DNA of 64,000 bases. It comes from Neostapfia colusana. Lineage: Eukaryota > Streptophyta > Magnoliopsida > Poales > Poaceae. This document shows positions 32,290 to 45,355 of this stretch, in pieces. Every line of letters starts with the position of its first letter. Position 1 is the first letter of the stretch. Under the pieces are notes generated by a model. It made no database searches. It was not told where the DNA came from and saw nothing but the letters and a program-made list of their open reading frames with translations. The stretch spans positions 23,224,824 through 23,288,823 of the forward strand of contig JASWHV010000007.1 of NCBI GenBank assembly GCA_030760725.1, read 5' to 3'. Position numbers and translations under genes: made by a program.

Positions 32290-33900
32290 GGCCAAAGCGG
32301 CACCTCAGGAGACGGGTACGCAGCGCAGCGTGCCCTCAGGGAGCGAGCCCTCTGGCAGCCAGCCCTCAGGCAGCCAGCCTGAGGGCAATCTGCCCAGCGA
32401 GCCCGAGGGCATCAGCCCGAGGGCACCCAACCCGAGGAACGTCCGGTGACCAGCCTTCTGGGTCACAAGACGTGGTGCTGCAGCGGAGGAGACGTACGAG
32501 GAGGAGTAACTTTGTTGGTCCTCTACCGATTCCTAGAGAGCCGATATTTATTCGTCCGGTTGGAGATAGGTAACATTTTAATAAAGTATTCATTTCTATT
32601 TGTTTTCAAAGACTATGGTCTTACTAAATCACTTAACAAATGTCTTTTTAGTTCTTGGGAGGACCTTTCATACAATGGGCAGAAACACCACAGGACAGTG
32701 AACGGTTGCATCGGAAACTTAGTGCGTCTGCACTACCCGGTGCGATCGATGGATGTGCAGCTACATTGTGGACCGACTACGCGTGCGTTCCTCACCCGCA
32801 GAACGACAACCTACAGGGAGTCGTGTGGGCAGATTTTTGGGTAAGTAACTTTCATAAATATTTGAAGTTTCAATTATTTATGTTCCTTTAAATATTAATG
32901 TGCGTATGTCAAACTGTGTTGGCTTCCTATGGCTCTGGTACCGCCTTGAGGACCCGACTGAGCAGATGGATCACACCCGCTCCGTGTTTGAAGTGAACGC
33001 TCGGAAGCTTGTTATGCAAATCCTTTCGAACACTCGGAGTCATGTAGTTAACGACTACTTGAAGCTCCATGACCACGAGGTTGGTTCGTTCAGAGACGCC
33101 TCCGACACGTACTTGACGGAGGAGCAGTACGTAGGGGTAAGTTGCATTTTCTTTAAATTATTTACATTACTTTTGGTAAGTAACATCTAATGAACTACGC
33201 ATGTGTGCAGGTTAGTGTCCCTTGGTTACAGGGAGGAACTGAAGATTACCGAGCCCTTTGCAGGTATTGGGCTAGCGACGAGTTCATCGCTAAGTCCAAG
33301 AAGGCTCGAGATGCCAGAGGGAGCTCGGGGAAGCACGGTATGGGCGTCCAGTGTTTCGTGCGGATTGCTAAACGGATGGTAAGTTTCTTGGTGGTTTTTT
33401 ATATTCATAATGTAGTATTCTTCGTACTAACATATGTTCACAGGAAAATGAGACCGACGTGTGACTGAGCGCTACTGCGGTCTATAGGAGAGGTCACACT
33501 GATCCTTCTTAGCCGGAGCAGTGTAGTCAGTACGCAGCGGAGCGCCTGGTAAGTTTCTTGACCTCTCAAATTAGTTGACACTATATATGTTGTTGAACTT
33601 ACATAATTTCATTGTTTTTCAGACTAGGTATGGGCAAGAGGCTGTGAGGATACACGGCGAAGGGTTCGATTTGGAAAACTCCCTCAACATCGACCCTCAA
33701 GCTGCGTATGCAAGCGGAGGTGGAAAAGCACACGGAAGGTGAATTCATTTACTTTCATTGTTTTCAATTCAAGATTAATTGATTCGTTTTTTTGTAGGCT
33801 TGCCATTCTCTGGAGTCGTCGACTCCAGGGAGGCACGACCTGCGAGAGGCGGCTCCTTGTAGTCTTTAACTGCTGGCGCAGGCTCCTCTAGCCGCCGTGT
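32290..33900 (+). pseudogene. Second CACTA gene (plant En/Spm transposase_24-like), copy 1
   Basis: This is a multi-exon coding region with recognisable GT/AG borders. The first exon encodes a Ser/Gly/Pro/Glu/Gln repeat (SGSEPSGSQ, QPEG units) then a basic patch and IPREP (to about 32569). Next exons are about 32652-32840 (FIQWAETPQDSERLHRKL), to 33136 (MDHTRSVFEVNARKLVM), 33211-33378 (ASDEFIAKSKKARDARGSSGKH), 33444-33549, 33623-33740 and from 33799. The segment with SDEF, AKSKKARDAR and GSSGKHGMGV matches the plant Ptta/En/Spm accessory protein family. Stops occur in exon 33444-33549 (TGA, shared with copy 2, and TAG specific to copy 1). It is cut at 33900 by the duplication junction. Confidence 0.78.
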
Positions 33901-33908
33901 CTAAGTAC
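33895..33908. other. Tandem-duplication junction
   Basis: Left of 33901 the sequence matches the CACTA exon at 62140-62156. Right of it the sequence matches the Y LTR from 6274. At the join both parents share the two bases TC. No target duplication, filler or longer repeat is visible, which fits end joining or template switching rather than homologous recombination. Confidence 0.88.
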
Positions 33909-34886
33909 CGGTCATTCAAGAATATGCCAGGAAAACAGTGCCACCACAAGGCCAGGTATGCGTGCGGCTTAGCTTATTAATTAGGTGTGTTGCTAGCTTC
34001 TTATGGACCGTGGATGGCGCGGGAAATGGGAGTCGAGAGAGGACTGCCCTGGGATTTGCATGGCACAAGAGGGGGCCCGTGGGTGGGAGAATGGTGATTC
34101 GAGCCTGCCGGTGAAACCTTAGTGAGTCCATACATCTAGTAGCCAATTTGTAAAGGCTATTTTTGTGATCTCTTGGCCATACACCGATGGTTGTGTACTG
34201 GTATAATGGAGGTTCCGCAGTCGCCAATGGGTGACGAAATCACGAACTTGTGGGTAAAGTGATGCCACCTCTGCAGAGTGTAAAACTATCATGATAGTCG
34301 TGCTTCCGGTCACAAGCACCTGGCCAACTTCCATGATTAGAGGGAAAACCCTGGATGGTTATTAGGTATGGTTGTGGTATGGTCACTGGGATTGGTTTTG
34401 GGACTGTTTTGAGTCATGAAAACGAGTTTGTCTTTGGCTATATGAATATGAGATGGTTATGAATATTTATGAGCATGAGATAAAGTTCAGAAAGATTAAT
34501 GGCTGGATGAGACTTGAAAATGGTGAATTATGATGAAAGAATGTTGCTGTTTTACTTGGGTATATTGGGTTTAGATGTTTTTACCATGTTTTGTGAAATA
34601 AATTTTACTTGCTGCAATGAGCCTTTTTATTCCATACCTTGTTGTAAGCTACATGTCATACTTTTCCCGCACTTGCTGAGTACGACATGTACTCACCCTT
34701 GCATTAGCACATAAACATCAGCTACAGGAGATGAGTACTTCGAGGACCATGTGGAGTACTAGGCGTGCGAACTACCGTCAACATGCCTATGGAGTTGAAG
34801 ATGGAGCCTGCTGCTATTTAGTTATTTCCGCTGTCGTTTAGAGACTTCCGCTGCAAGAATAAGTTAGAGATTTATGAGTGAGACAA
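33901..34886 (+). mobile_element. Y LTR fragment (copy 2), truncated at the junction
   Basis: It matches 6274-7280 with few changes. The 5' part of the LTR, including minisatellite and TATA box, is absent because the duplicated unit began inside the LTR. The terminal 145 bp of the same LTR lie at 38329-38473, after the Z solo LTR. Confidence 0.9.
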
Positions 34887-37800
34887 TGTCACACCCGGTT
34901 TCTCCGAAGAACAACCGAGTGAATATCACATGTATGCCAGGATCATTCTCTCATACATGTGATGACAAATAGTGAAGCATCATTTATTACAAGGCAGGTG
35001 TCGAATATAAATAAGTCATACATAGCATACATCTCAATGGACGATAAGTTCAGAACATGTAAATAAAACAACAGCGGAATATAAAATCTTGTGGGCTCAG
35101 TCACAGGCGTTTCCCGGGGGACTCCGTGAACCTAGAATCCTTCCTCGGGACCAAAGTCTTGGTCATTAAAAACCACATCATTCTCTTGACCTGAGCAGCA
35201 ATATAAACCAACGGAAAAAGCAAGTTTGAGTACCATGGGTACTCAGCAAGTGTGGGAAAGTTATGTCATGCATGGCTAGGGCAAGGAGAGGTTGAACCCA
35301 TGGTTAAAGCACTACGCACTTAATACCTATCACCTTAGCTTATTAAGCACCTACATTACTACATAGGTGAAATGGATCCCAATCCCTCAACCCATCATCA
35401 TTATCAAATAAACACAGTCTCATCTCCAATGTTAAGCTTCCCGCTTAACATTCACAACTTCCTAATTCATCATCATCTAATCATGAATAAGTCCAAGCCG
35501 CTCTTGACCGTGAGTACGACTGTTATGACAGTTTTTGACTCTGCAGAGTTTGCACCACTGTACCCACATGTAGTGATTTCATCCCCCGTTGCCGGGTGGA
35601 CTAAAAGAACCTCCATTATGCCAGTGGCCGCGAACCACATTCACACTTCCCAGGTGTGTAGCGAGGAGATCACTATGTGGCCTTTACAAAGGGATTCCCG
35701 ACGAGCGTGGGCCCACTGAGGTTTCACCCCTAACAGCATACAAGAGGCTCCAACCCCGCTGCAGTGGCCCCCTCCTGAGCCTTGCGGTTCATATGGTAGT
35801 CCAGCTGACACCTATCCCCCGCACCATCCAACACACCCATACTACGACGGGGATACACCTAATTAATTGGCCAAGCTGCACCATCTCAGCATGTGGTTGG
35901 CACGGTAAAGCCAGGTTACATGCTCCATGAACCGGTCCTTAGGATCTAGGCAAGTACTAAACACAAACCCGAGTCTCGTGCACCCAGCACCAACCAAATC
36001 ATTCAACTTGCCTCGATCCCTACCTCTACATAACTCATAATATCTCATTCAAGAGTAAGGTAAATAAATTGATGATCTCATATCCCAATTATCCCATTCT
36101 AAGCATGGCTAAGCATAAGCATATAAATAAATGACATGATAGAATAAATCCCAACCCAAGCTACAAGGAAACAAGGTAATGCAATTCTAGGGAAACTTCC
36201 TAACATGGGTTTCATATTTCAATTGACAATGCAAATAATTCTATCTACACATCCCAGTATAGGATCAAAGTGGTCAAGGACACTTGCCTTCTTCATGCTG
36301 CTATGGGAATGAAAAGTCTTGGTCTTGGAAGGGGAGAACTTGCTCTGGGGCAGGTTCTACTCATGCCAATACACATAGCAAAAGAAAACAACAATCCATA
36401 AGACATAGTTCCCACTTTCACTTCATACAAACCACACATACAGACCTATGAAAGTCATTCACATTTCTAAGTGTTGTGGTTACTCTACATGTGTTGACTT
36501 TTGGCCTTCATGCACTTTAAAACATATGTATATGATTTCTAACTTTTGTATTCAGATTCCTGTTTACACACTATATATGAATTTCCAATTTGAACAAATT
36601 CTTGATATTTATTTTAATACACTTCTTAGCTACCAAGTTTGCATGGAAGGTAATTTACTACTCCAAATAGGTTTTCAGATTCTTCTACCAAATCCTAAAC
36701 TGAAGTTTTTGGATTTGGAGACTTCATTTATCATTTTCTAATTATGCATACCCATTTTCCTAGATTTTTCAGATTTATTTTCTATGCCTAAAAGTGAGTT
36801 TTAATATTAAATAGTAGGACATATCATCTAAACAGAATAGGTTCTGATCTAAAATATTAAATAATATATTTTTGAACTTCTCCTCTAATGTGAACTAATT
36901 TAAATTTATTTTATCAGTTTTCAGAATTATTTCCTAGACTAAAAATGTGTTTCTATAACTAATAAATATGAACAACAATTAGACAGATTCATTTCAGCCT
37001 AAAATCTATTTTTAACTCATTCTAAAGTTTTCCAAGTGCTAGGAGAGTTTAAATTTGAATTTGTACATGTGTTTGCCTTACCTTTTAAATTTAAATCCTA
37101 GTCACATATTCAAATTTCTGAATTTAATATCATATAAGGTTAAAAAGGTAAATCCACCCTACTGCAGGGTCTAATTTGCTATTTCATAAATTTCCAGGGG
37201 TCTAACTACACATAACAGAGTGGTTTTCCTAATTTTTGTTAAGTCCAGGGGCTAAAACTGATTTTTAAATGAATTTACACGAATTTCTGAAGTTTCAGGG
37301 GCTAGATCAGAAGTTTCCGGGGCTAGCTCGTGTTTTCCGAGATCCCTAGGGGGTAGCGCGTAAGAATCCCGGCCTTTATAACGCGGGGCTGATGTGGACC
37401 GTCCGATTTAAAATAGACGGCTCAGATTAGATCGCCGAACCGCTACGCGTGGATTTTAATTCTACCGTGCGATTTAAAATAGACGGCCCTCAAGTGGCCA
37501 CGTCGCCCTGGCTGGAGCCAGCCGCGCGCGCGACGGCGCGTGGCGGCGGGGGGTGGCAATCTCGCCGGCGCAACCTCGGCTTTTGCCGCTACACGTTAGA
37601 ACTCGCATCTTTTTGCAAGGATCGGCTGCGGAGGTGTAGGGGATGCTCACCGAGGGGTTTTCCAGCACTCGGAGGCCCTGGAAGTCGGTCGGCGGCGAGC
37701 TTCAACGGCTACAATCTTCGGTGCACATCGGGGTGGCCGTTGGGGCGCAAGACACGTCGTTTCCTTCACCTGCAGGGCTCCCCGTCGGCGGTGGAACGTA

Positions 37801-38323
37801 ATCAGTACGTTAGATCAGGGAATTTGAGCAAGGATCGAAAGATATCAGCTGTAGAAACTTCGGTTCTCACCGGAGAGAAGAACAGCCGATCGGGGGGGCG
37901 GAACAGGGCGATTGTCGGCGTTTATATAGGCGAAGGAGGGCGGCGGTCTGTTGGGATCGAATTGGAGGCGTCCGGGACCGGAAATCGGGCTGGGGGCGCG
38001 TGTTTCCGGAGTTTGTTACGATCGGGCGCGAGGGGGAAGTGTCCGGGTCGGTTGGCACGCGGGAGGTAGGAGATGACACGCGGGCCCCGCGTGTCAGTGA
38101 GAGGAAGAGAGGGGGCGCGCGGTCTCGGGCTGGCGCGGGGGATTGGGCCGGCTTGTGGGTTTCGGCCCACTGGCCGGTTGGGGTTTTTCTTTTTCTTTTT
38201 CTTTTTCCTTTTCTTTCTTTTTGATTTGAATTTGAATTCCAGTTTGAATTTGAATTTCTGCACCACATGCAATACGTCCAAAAAATTTTAAATCCCCTCT
38301 TTAGCAGGTTTTGGGGTGTTACA
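34887..38323 (-). mobile_element. Solo LTR of Z family (copy C)
   Basis: The 3,437-bp LTR is the duplicate of 7281-10555 and is flanked by the same imperfect target duplication (GACAA 34882-34886, AACAA 38324-38328). It retains 133 bp (37919-38051), including the candidate TATA box on the minus strand at 37921-37930, which copy B has lost. No gene lies in it. Confidence 0.92.
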
Positions 38324-38328
38324 AACAA

Positions 38329-38473
38329 TGAATCGATGTAATAAAGTACTTAAACACTATTTATTCATGGTTATATTCTGAATTCAGTTTGTGGATTACA
38401 TGTGTATGTGTGATGAACATCCTGGGCACACATATGCATTAACTTGGTTCTGTTTTTGGAACCGGGTGTCACA
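38329..38473 (+). mobile_element. Y LTR terminal part (copy 2)
   Basis: This is the 145-bp end of the Y LTR, ending GGGTGTCACA. Element X follows at 38474. It corresponds to 10561-10705. Confidence 0.8.
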
Positions 38474-40606
38474 CCTTGTATGTCATCGTGGTGGCTTCAA
38501 AGTGCTAAAAACTCCACTGGAAACTCTGATCTGGTTCCCTTCTCGCGCGCCTTCATCCCCCTGCTTGATGATGCTCCCATGTTCATTCATCTTGTCCATG
38601 CTAGGCCCTTCATTTGTAAGCAACACAAATTATCCAATTTAGGCAGCATCATATTCTCATTAACATTAGAAACATTACCAAGAAACAAAAGTACCTAATA
38701 ATTTAACTAGCATGCATGAGCTCTAGTAATTGGTCTCATATGTGTGGTAGCAGGGCTATGGGTGTAACTGTGGTAGGGATGTCCTCATCATCCTTCCCTT
38801 CTTGAATTGAAGTCGTCCTCGACGGAAGCACATCTTCCTCACCCAAATAAGGCTTCAAAACTGCAATGTTAAAAGTGAGACTAACCCCAAAGTTTGCAGG
38901 CAACTCAAGTTTCTATGCATTATCATTTATTTTCTTTAGCACCTTAAAAGGACCATCAGCACGTGACATTAGCTTTGACTTGCGCAAATCAGAAAACCTA
39001 TCTTTTCGTAAATGTAACCAAACAAGATCTCCTTGTTCAAACACAATATGTTTTCTACCCTTGTCGCCAGCAAGTTTGTATTTAGCATTCATGCGCTCAA
39101 TGTTTTCCTTAGTTAACTCATGCATTTTTAAGAGCAATTCAACACGTTGTTTAGCATCAAAATTAACCTTCTCTGAAGATGGAAGAGGCAACAAATCAAT
39201 GGGTGCACGAGGTAGGAAACCATACACAATTTCAAAAGGGCACATCTTAGTAGTAGGATGCAACGAACGATTATAAGAAAATTCAATATGAGGCAAGCAT
39301 TCTTCCCACATTTTCATGTTATTCTTCAAAACAGCCCTAAGCATAGTAGACAGTGTTCTATTGACTACTTCAGTTTGACCATCAGTTTGGGGGTGACATG
39401 TAGTACTAAAAAATAGTTTAGTCCCCAACTTAGCCCATAAACATCTCCAAAAGTGGCTAAGAAATTTAGTGTCACGATCTGAAACAATTGTATTTGGCAC
39501 ACCATGCAAACGAAGAATTTCATGAAAGAACAAATCAGCAACATTAGTAGCATCCTCGCTTTTGTGACATGGTATAAAGTGTGCCATTTTCAAAAATCCA
39601 TCCACGACAAATATGCTACCCCTCCCCTTCTTTGTCCGAGGTAACCCTAAAACAAAGTCCATGGAGATGTCCTCCCATGGAACACTAGGTACAGGCAAAG
39701 GCATATATAAACCATGAGGATTGAGTCGTGACTTAGGTTTTCGACATGTAGTACAGCGAGCAACAAAACGCTCAACATCTCGTCTCATCTTTGGCCAAAA
39801 GAAATGTATAGCAAGTACGTCCTGCATTTTCTTCACGCCAAAGTGTCCCATTAATCCTCCCCCATGTGCCTCTTGCAACAACAAAAAACAAACGGAGCTA
39901 GCTGGAATGCATAGCTTGTTAGCACGGAACACAAATCTATCATTACAGACGAACTTGTTCCATGTTCTTCCTTCCTTACAATTCTGCATTACATCTTTAA
40001 ATTCAGCATCATGCGAATATTGATCTTTGATGGTCTCCAAACCAAATATTTTAAAGTCAAGTTCTGAAAGCATAGTATAACATCGAGACAATGCATCAGG
40101 AATAACATTTTCATTACCCTTCTTGTGTTTAATTACATAAGGGAAAGTATCAATGAATTCAATCCATTTAGAATGTCTACGGTTCAGTTTTGCTTGACTT
40201 TTAATGTGTTTCAAAGATTCATGATCTGAATGTATAACAAATTCTTTGGGCCATAAATAATGTTGCCATGTTTCCAAAGTTCGAACTAGAGCATATAATT
40301 TCTTATCATAAGTAGAATAATTCAGACTAGACCCACTCAATTTTTCAGAAAAGTATGCAACAGATTTAACATGTTGTAATAACACACCTCCTAATCCAAT
40401 TCCACTAGCATCGCATTTAAGTTCAAAAGTCTTATTAAAATCAGGAAGGTTGAGTAAAGGAGCATGTGTCAACTTATCTTTCAATACGGTGAAGGCGTCT
40501 TCCTGTGTGGTACCCCAAACAAAAGGCACATCCTTCTTTGTAAGCTCACTGAGAGGTGCAACAATGGTGCTGAAATCTCTCACAAAACGCCTGTAGAAAC
40601 CAGCAA
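38474..40606 (-). pseudogene. Element X RNase H, integrase and tail (copy 2, uninterrupted)
   Basis: Copy 2 shows what copy 1 looked like before E1. A single minus-strand frame of 556 codons (40583-38913) spans RNase H (FELKCDASGIGLGGVLL), the integrase zinc domain (GHFGVKKMQDVL, CTTCRKPK), the DDE core (MDFVLGLP, VSDRDTKF, TDGQTEVVNR) and the GPF-type tail (GPFKVLKKINDN). It ends at a TAG (38910-38912) beyond which homology continues to about 38600, so the stop is a mutation shared by both copies. GAAGA, the E1 target, is intact at 39177-39185. The N-terminal half is across the CACTA insertion at 62409-64000. Confidence 0.9.
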
Positions 40607-40628
40607 CACTACAGAAAAGAGGTCAACA

Positions 40629-40820
40629 TACGACAGCCAAGTTAACATACGACGGCCAGCCGTCGTATATAAGTTTATATACGATGGCTGGCCGTCGTAT
40701 GTTACACGGGCTGTCGTAAATAGAAGTTATATACGACAGCTAACCCGAGGCTGTCATATATAGCGTTTATTTACGACAGCCCGTGCGGCTGGCTGTCGTA
40801 TCTCAAGCCGGCCGTCGTAT
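40629..40820. repeat. CACTA 5' subterminal repeats (copy 2)
   Basis: This is the same cluster of TACGAC(G/A)GC motifs in both orientations as at 27061-27252, with one motif changed (TACGATGGC near 40680). Confidence 0.88.
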
Positions 40821-41639
40821 ATAGGTCACATATAGAACCCATCGGGCCCAACCCTAATTTTTTTTCTCCTCAACCGCCCCACGCCGCCGCCGCCGCCCCG
40901 CACGCGCCGCCGCCTGCGCCGCCTTCCCGCTCCGGCCCGTGCGCTGCCGCCCTCACCCACCGCCGTGCGCCACCGCCTCCACGCCGCTGCCCCCACCCCG
41001 GCGCCGCCACCCCCACCCCGCCACTGCCCATTTGACCCCGCCACCGTCTCCACTGCACCCCGCCGCCTCCACACCGCCGCCCCGACACCGCAGCCGCTCC
41101 CACGCCGCAGCTGAACCGCGCCACCGGCCGCTCTCCCCGCGCGTCTGCCCCGCGTCGCCGCCGCCGTCCATCAACCTCGCCGTCCGAGCTGCTGCCACAG
41201 CCGTCGCCATCCATCGCCCTCACCGATCGTCTACTCGCCGCAAGTAATTCTTTGAGGTAATTCAATTAGTTGATAGTTATGCTAATTAGTTGGTAATTAT
41301 GCCCATCTAGTTAGAATAGTAGTTCATAATTTTGCTAATTAGTTGTCCGTTGTAAATTACTTATTATTATATATGCTTAGGTTTAGGTTAATAATGTTTA
41401 GGATTTGTTGTTGTTATGTTATTCTTGCTTAATAATGCTTAATATATGATGGATTTGTTGTTGTTATGTTGTTATATTGTTGGTTAGGAGTTATTCATGC
41501 TTTAGGATTTGTTGTTGTTATGTTGTTGTTTAGGAGTTGTTGTGGTTATGTTATGTTATTATATATGCTAAGGTTTAGGTTAATAATGTTTAGGATTTGT
41601 TGTTGTTATGTTATTCATGCTTATGTTGTGTCGCTCGCT
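40821..41639 (+). other. CACTA GC-rich then AT-rich leader (copy 2), no gene
   Basis: It corresponds to 27253-28094. The CCG minisatellite is contracted to about 45 bp (40866-40910). The AT-rich TTGTTGTTATG region contains a second copy of a block near 41560-41625 that copy 1 lacks. No supported gene. Confidence 0.5.
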
Positions 41640-42335
41640 CCCGCCGACACAACCCTCACCACCACCGCGTCCTCCACGCCCTCCTGGCCTCCTTTCTCAG
41701 CACGCTCGCGCAGTCCCTGTCGCTCCCGACGCCGCCCGCAAGCATCCCCGAGGCCATCAGGGCCCTCGCCCCCTACTTCCTAGCCGCCATCGCCCCCTTC
41801 ATCGCCTCCCCCACGGCGCGCCTCACAAGTTACGAAGTCCTCCTCGTGCTCGGGGAGTCCCGCCTCCTCCCGCACCCACCGCCGGACCTCATCTCCTCGC
41901 TCTCAGACAGCGCCTGACCCGACCTCGTCTGCGCCGTCCTCCGCCATGCCGTGGACCTCCGCGCCTCTGAGATCCTTGCCGAGCTGCAGTGTTTTCTGTC
42001 GCCAGCCGCCGAGAAGTTATATGACGCTATGGTGGATATGAAGAACCGGTGGAAGGACGCTGCGGTGCTTGCTGTCAAAAGGTGTCGGGAGAAGAAGCCC
42101 AATGATTCAGGGAAAAAGGTCCTGGGTAAGAACCTCAATGAAGCGGTCAGGAGGGCCTCGCTGCTGCTCATGATGGGGCACGACGGGTTCTCCTCCCCCG
42201 AGGTGTGCCTGCATTACCTGCTCACGTCAGGAAATGTGGACTCTGTGGTGCCTGGTGCAGCTGTGGCGAAGCTCGATGGAATTTGTCTCTCTCAATCCTT
42301 CCTTCTCTCTCTCTTCTTTCCTGTCTCTCATTTAA
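41640..42335 (+). pseudogene. Gene-like fragment inside CACTA, unidentified (copy 2)
   Basis: This is the duplicate of 28095-28799. It has the same exon-like frame and the same TGA (41915-41917), with substitutions such as AELQCFLSPAAEKLYDAM here. Most of the reading frame remains free of other stops in both copies. The parent gene is not recognised. The CT-rich border is slightly shorter. Confidence 0.55.
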
Positions 42336-42761
42336 ATGACTAAAAATTGAAAGTTTGACGTAAACCTTTACAATATGCGTCACCCGTTTTGAACCGTCCT
42401 GTCTCACATGTGTTACGCATGTGAGGCGTGTAGGTTCGGAATTGTCCCTTTTTGGACAGCCTGGGAGTGACCGAGAGGGCGTGCTTATGATGAGACGCGG
42501 GGTCTGGCTTTGGATGTAGTTTTGACAGCGTAACCCTAATGTTCTCTGCTGCACCATTTTCGGGCGTGCAGTTGGAGAACAGCGGGGTTATGCTGCCGAA
42601 ATTTTATCTGATTATAGACCCCGTGTCTTGTCATAAGCACGTTCGTCTCGGTCACTCTTGGGTGGGTTTAGGATCTATCCTTTCCAATAGATGTAGTGCC
42701 ATGACATAAATAAATTATAAACTAACTATAGTTTATTTGACTTAAAACTGTAGAGTCAAAC

Positions 42762-45265
42762 ATGAGTGAAGACCGTAGTTGGATGTATACCGGTTGGAAC
42801 AAGGCAACTGGTCACCCAGATGAGTGGTACGCCGGGACAGACGATTTTATTGATTGAGCATTTTCGTAGTCTACGACTGATAAAGCTCGTTGTCCATGTG
42901 CGAAATGCCAGAATACTAAGTTTCTAGACAAAACGACATTGTCATTACACTTGTGCAGAAACGATTACATGCCATATTATGAGGTGTGGAGTTTCCACGG
43001 CGAGTCTGCTCCTCGAGCCGTATATGTAGTGGAAGATGATGATGATGATGATTGTCCGGGTGTTGATAGGATTGATGAGATGTTAGAAGATATACAAACG
43101 GAGGATCCACCTACAACTGAGGCAGACGTATTTTTTAATCTCTTGAAAGCTTCAAAAGAGGCGTTGCATGATCATACTGAAATGACTCTTCTTACTTTCA
43201 TGACCAGATTTATGGCAATCAAATCTAAGTATTTCTTCTCTAATAATTGCTACAATGATATGATGAAACTTATCAGCGATGCTCTTCCACAACCTCATAA
43301 ACTGCCCAAAGATATGTATCACTCCAAGAAATTGCTATCTGGTCTCGGTATGAAGATAAAATTGACGTGTGTCCAGATAACTGCATGCTATTCTGGAAAG
43401 AGCATGACAAAGAGAAGAATTGTTTAAAGTGTGGAAAATCGAGGTTTGTCAAAGTTGTCAATGGCGATGGTGATAAAGTAATGACATAAGTTGCACATAA
43501 GCAATTGCGTTAATTGCGTGTGACACCTCGGTTGAAGCGGCTGTTTCTTTCAAAAAGATCTGCCAGACACATGAGATGACACAAAGAAGGTGTGCGTGAG
43601 AACAAAGATGTGTTGACCCATCCGTCGGACGGTGATGCACGGAAGTCTTTGGACTCTTTCGATCCTGCCTTTGCTAGTGATGCGAGAAATGTTCGCATCG
43701 GGTTAGCGACGGATGGATTTTCACCTTTCAGTACAAATGCCACACCATACTCCTGTTGGCCCGTCTTTGTTATTCCGTACAACCTACCACCTTCTCTTTG
43801 TATGAAGTACGAGTTTATGTTTCTTAGCCTCATTATACCAGGACCAGATCATCCGGGATCACGTCTCAATGTGATGTTGAAACCATTGATTGAAGAATTG
43901 AAAACGTTGTGGACTGGAGTTGAAGCATATGACTTTTACAATAAGCAGAAATTCAACCTTCGAGCTGCTTATTTGTGGTTTGTCCATGATTTCCCTGCAT
44001 ACGACATGTTTTCTGGATGGAGCACACATGGTCGTTTGTCGTGTCCCATATGTGCGTCTGACACAAAGTGTTTTCGACTTACAAACGGTGGCAAGATAAG
44101 CTACTTTGATTGTCATAGGTGTTGGCTTCCTCAAAACCACCCATTCATGCAACAGAGGAATGTCTTTAGAAAAGATATTGTTGTCACTAAGGAACCACCT
44201 AAACGCCTATGTGACTGTGAAGTATCCGATGTGTTGAACAAATTAGTCCCTGATGAATCTCGCCTTGGATTCTTTGTAGGTTACAGAAACGTTCACAACT
44301 GGACTCATGTATGTGGAATTTGGGAGCTATCATATGTGAAGTCATTGATACTGATGCATAATATTGATGTAATCCATCAGGAGCGTAACATGGCCGAATG
44401 TATCATAAGCACGTGCATGGATATCATGGGCAAAACGAAGGACAACTTAAAGGCTCGAAAGGATTTGGTCGAGATTTGTAATCGACCTACTCTTGAGCTC
44501 TCTGAAAGCGGTGGTAAGCCACGTGCTTCTTTTGTGCTTCGACCTAATGAAAAGAAACAAGTTATGGAATGGTTGAAAACTTTGAAATTCCCAGATGGTT
44601 ATGCTTCTAGTCTGAGACGAGTCGTGAATGTCAAAACAGGAAAGCTCACTGGGTTGAAGAGTCATGATTATCATATAATAATGAAAAGACTCTTACTTGT
44701 TATGTTTCGGAGATATCTAGATGATGTGGTGTGAAAGGTGTTAGCTGAGTTCTCACTATTCTATAGGCAGCTATGTGCCAAAGAAAAAAATGAAAGACAT
44801 GATGAAGAAGTTAGATACGGAGATACCTGTACTTTTATGTAAGATGGAAAAAATATTTCCTCCTGGTTTCTTCAATCCAATGCAACATCTTCTTATCCAT
44901 CTTCCATTCGAAGCAAAAGTTGGTGGTCCTGTGCAATATAGATGGATGTACCATATTGAAAGTGCATTGAGATATCAGAAAACTATGGTTGGCAACAGAG
45001 CAAGGGTTGAAGGGTGCATTGCCGAAGCATTTACTCTAAAGGAAGTAGGTTACTTTTCTAGTTTCTACTTTGCAGAGGAAAACAATGTCAATACTCAGCA
45101 ATGCGATACAATGTAGATGACGAACCACCAGTTAGTGATCTCTCTATTTTTTAATCGAGGGGAACTACTGTTGGCAACAGCACGACATACGATTTTACTG
45201 AAAGGGAAAGGACTGCTGCTTTACTCTACATGTATGCTAATATCAATGGCATGAAGAAATATTTC
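42762..45265 (+). pseudogene. TNP2-type CACTA transposase, broken (copy 2)
   Basis: Same domains as 29225-31730: transposase-associated domain, TNP2 core and DUF4218-type region. It shares with copy 1 the two TAA stops after VMT (43491 region) and the TGA near 44732. Its own lesions are TGA near 42857 and TAG near 42869, a 4-bp loss near 43350 that shifts the frame after SGLG, a TGA near 43578 and a frameshift in an A-run near 44785. No active transposase could come from either copy. Confidence 0.9.
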
Positions 45266-45355
45266 GAGTAAGTGTTTCTCTTACATTTATGATGATTATT
45301 GTATTTACTAATACATGTATGTTAATGTCGACAACATATGTTTTGTGTGTACAGC

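Larger units (their letters stand above)
6274..33901 (+). repeat. Tandem duplication, copy 1 (E1 inserted)
   Basis: This interval and 33901-62156 are collinear copies in the same order and orientation: end of the Y LTR, Z solo LTR, X integrase, CACTA element. Copy 1 carries E1 (11419-25613), which copy 2 lacks. By eye the copies differ at roughly 1-2% of positions plus several indels. Removing E1 and one target duplication leaves about 13.4 kb. Confidence 0.92.
27039..33901 (+). mobile_element. CACTA (En/Spm) transposon, copy 1, right end missing
   Basis: It begins CACTACAGAAAAGAG after CAA (27036-27038), inside the RT of element X. It contains the subterminal repeat block, GC-rich leader, gene-like fragment, TNP2-type transposase remains and most of a second transposon gene. 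The sequence ends at 33901 because the tandem-duplication junction replaces the rest with a Y LTR fragment. The full right end is in copy 2 (60983-62408). Confidence 0.93.
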
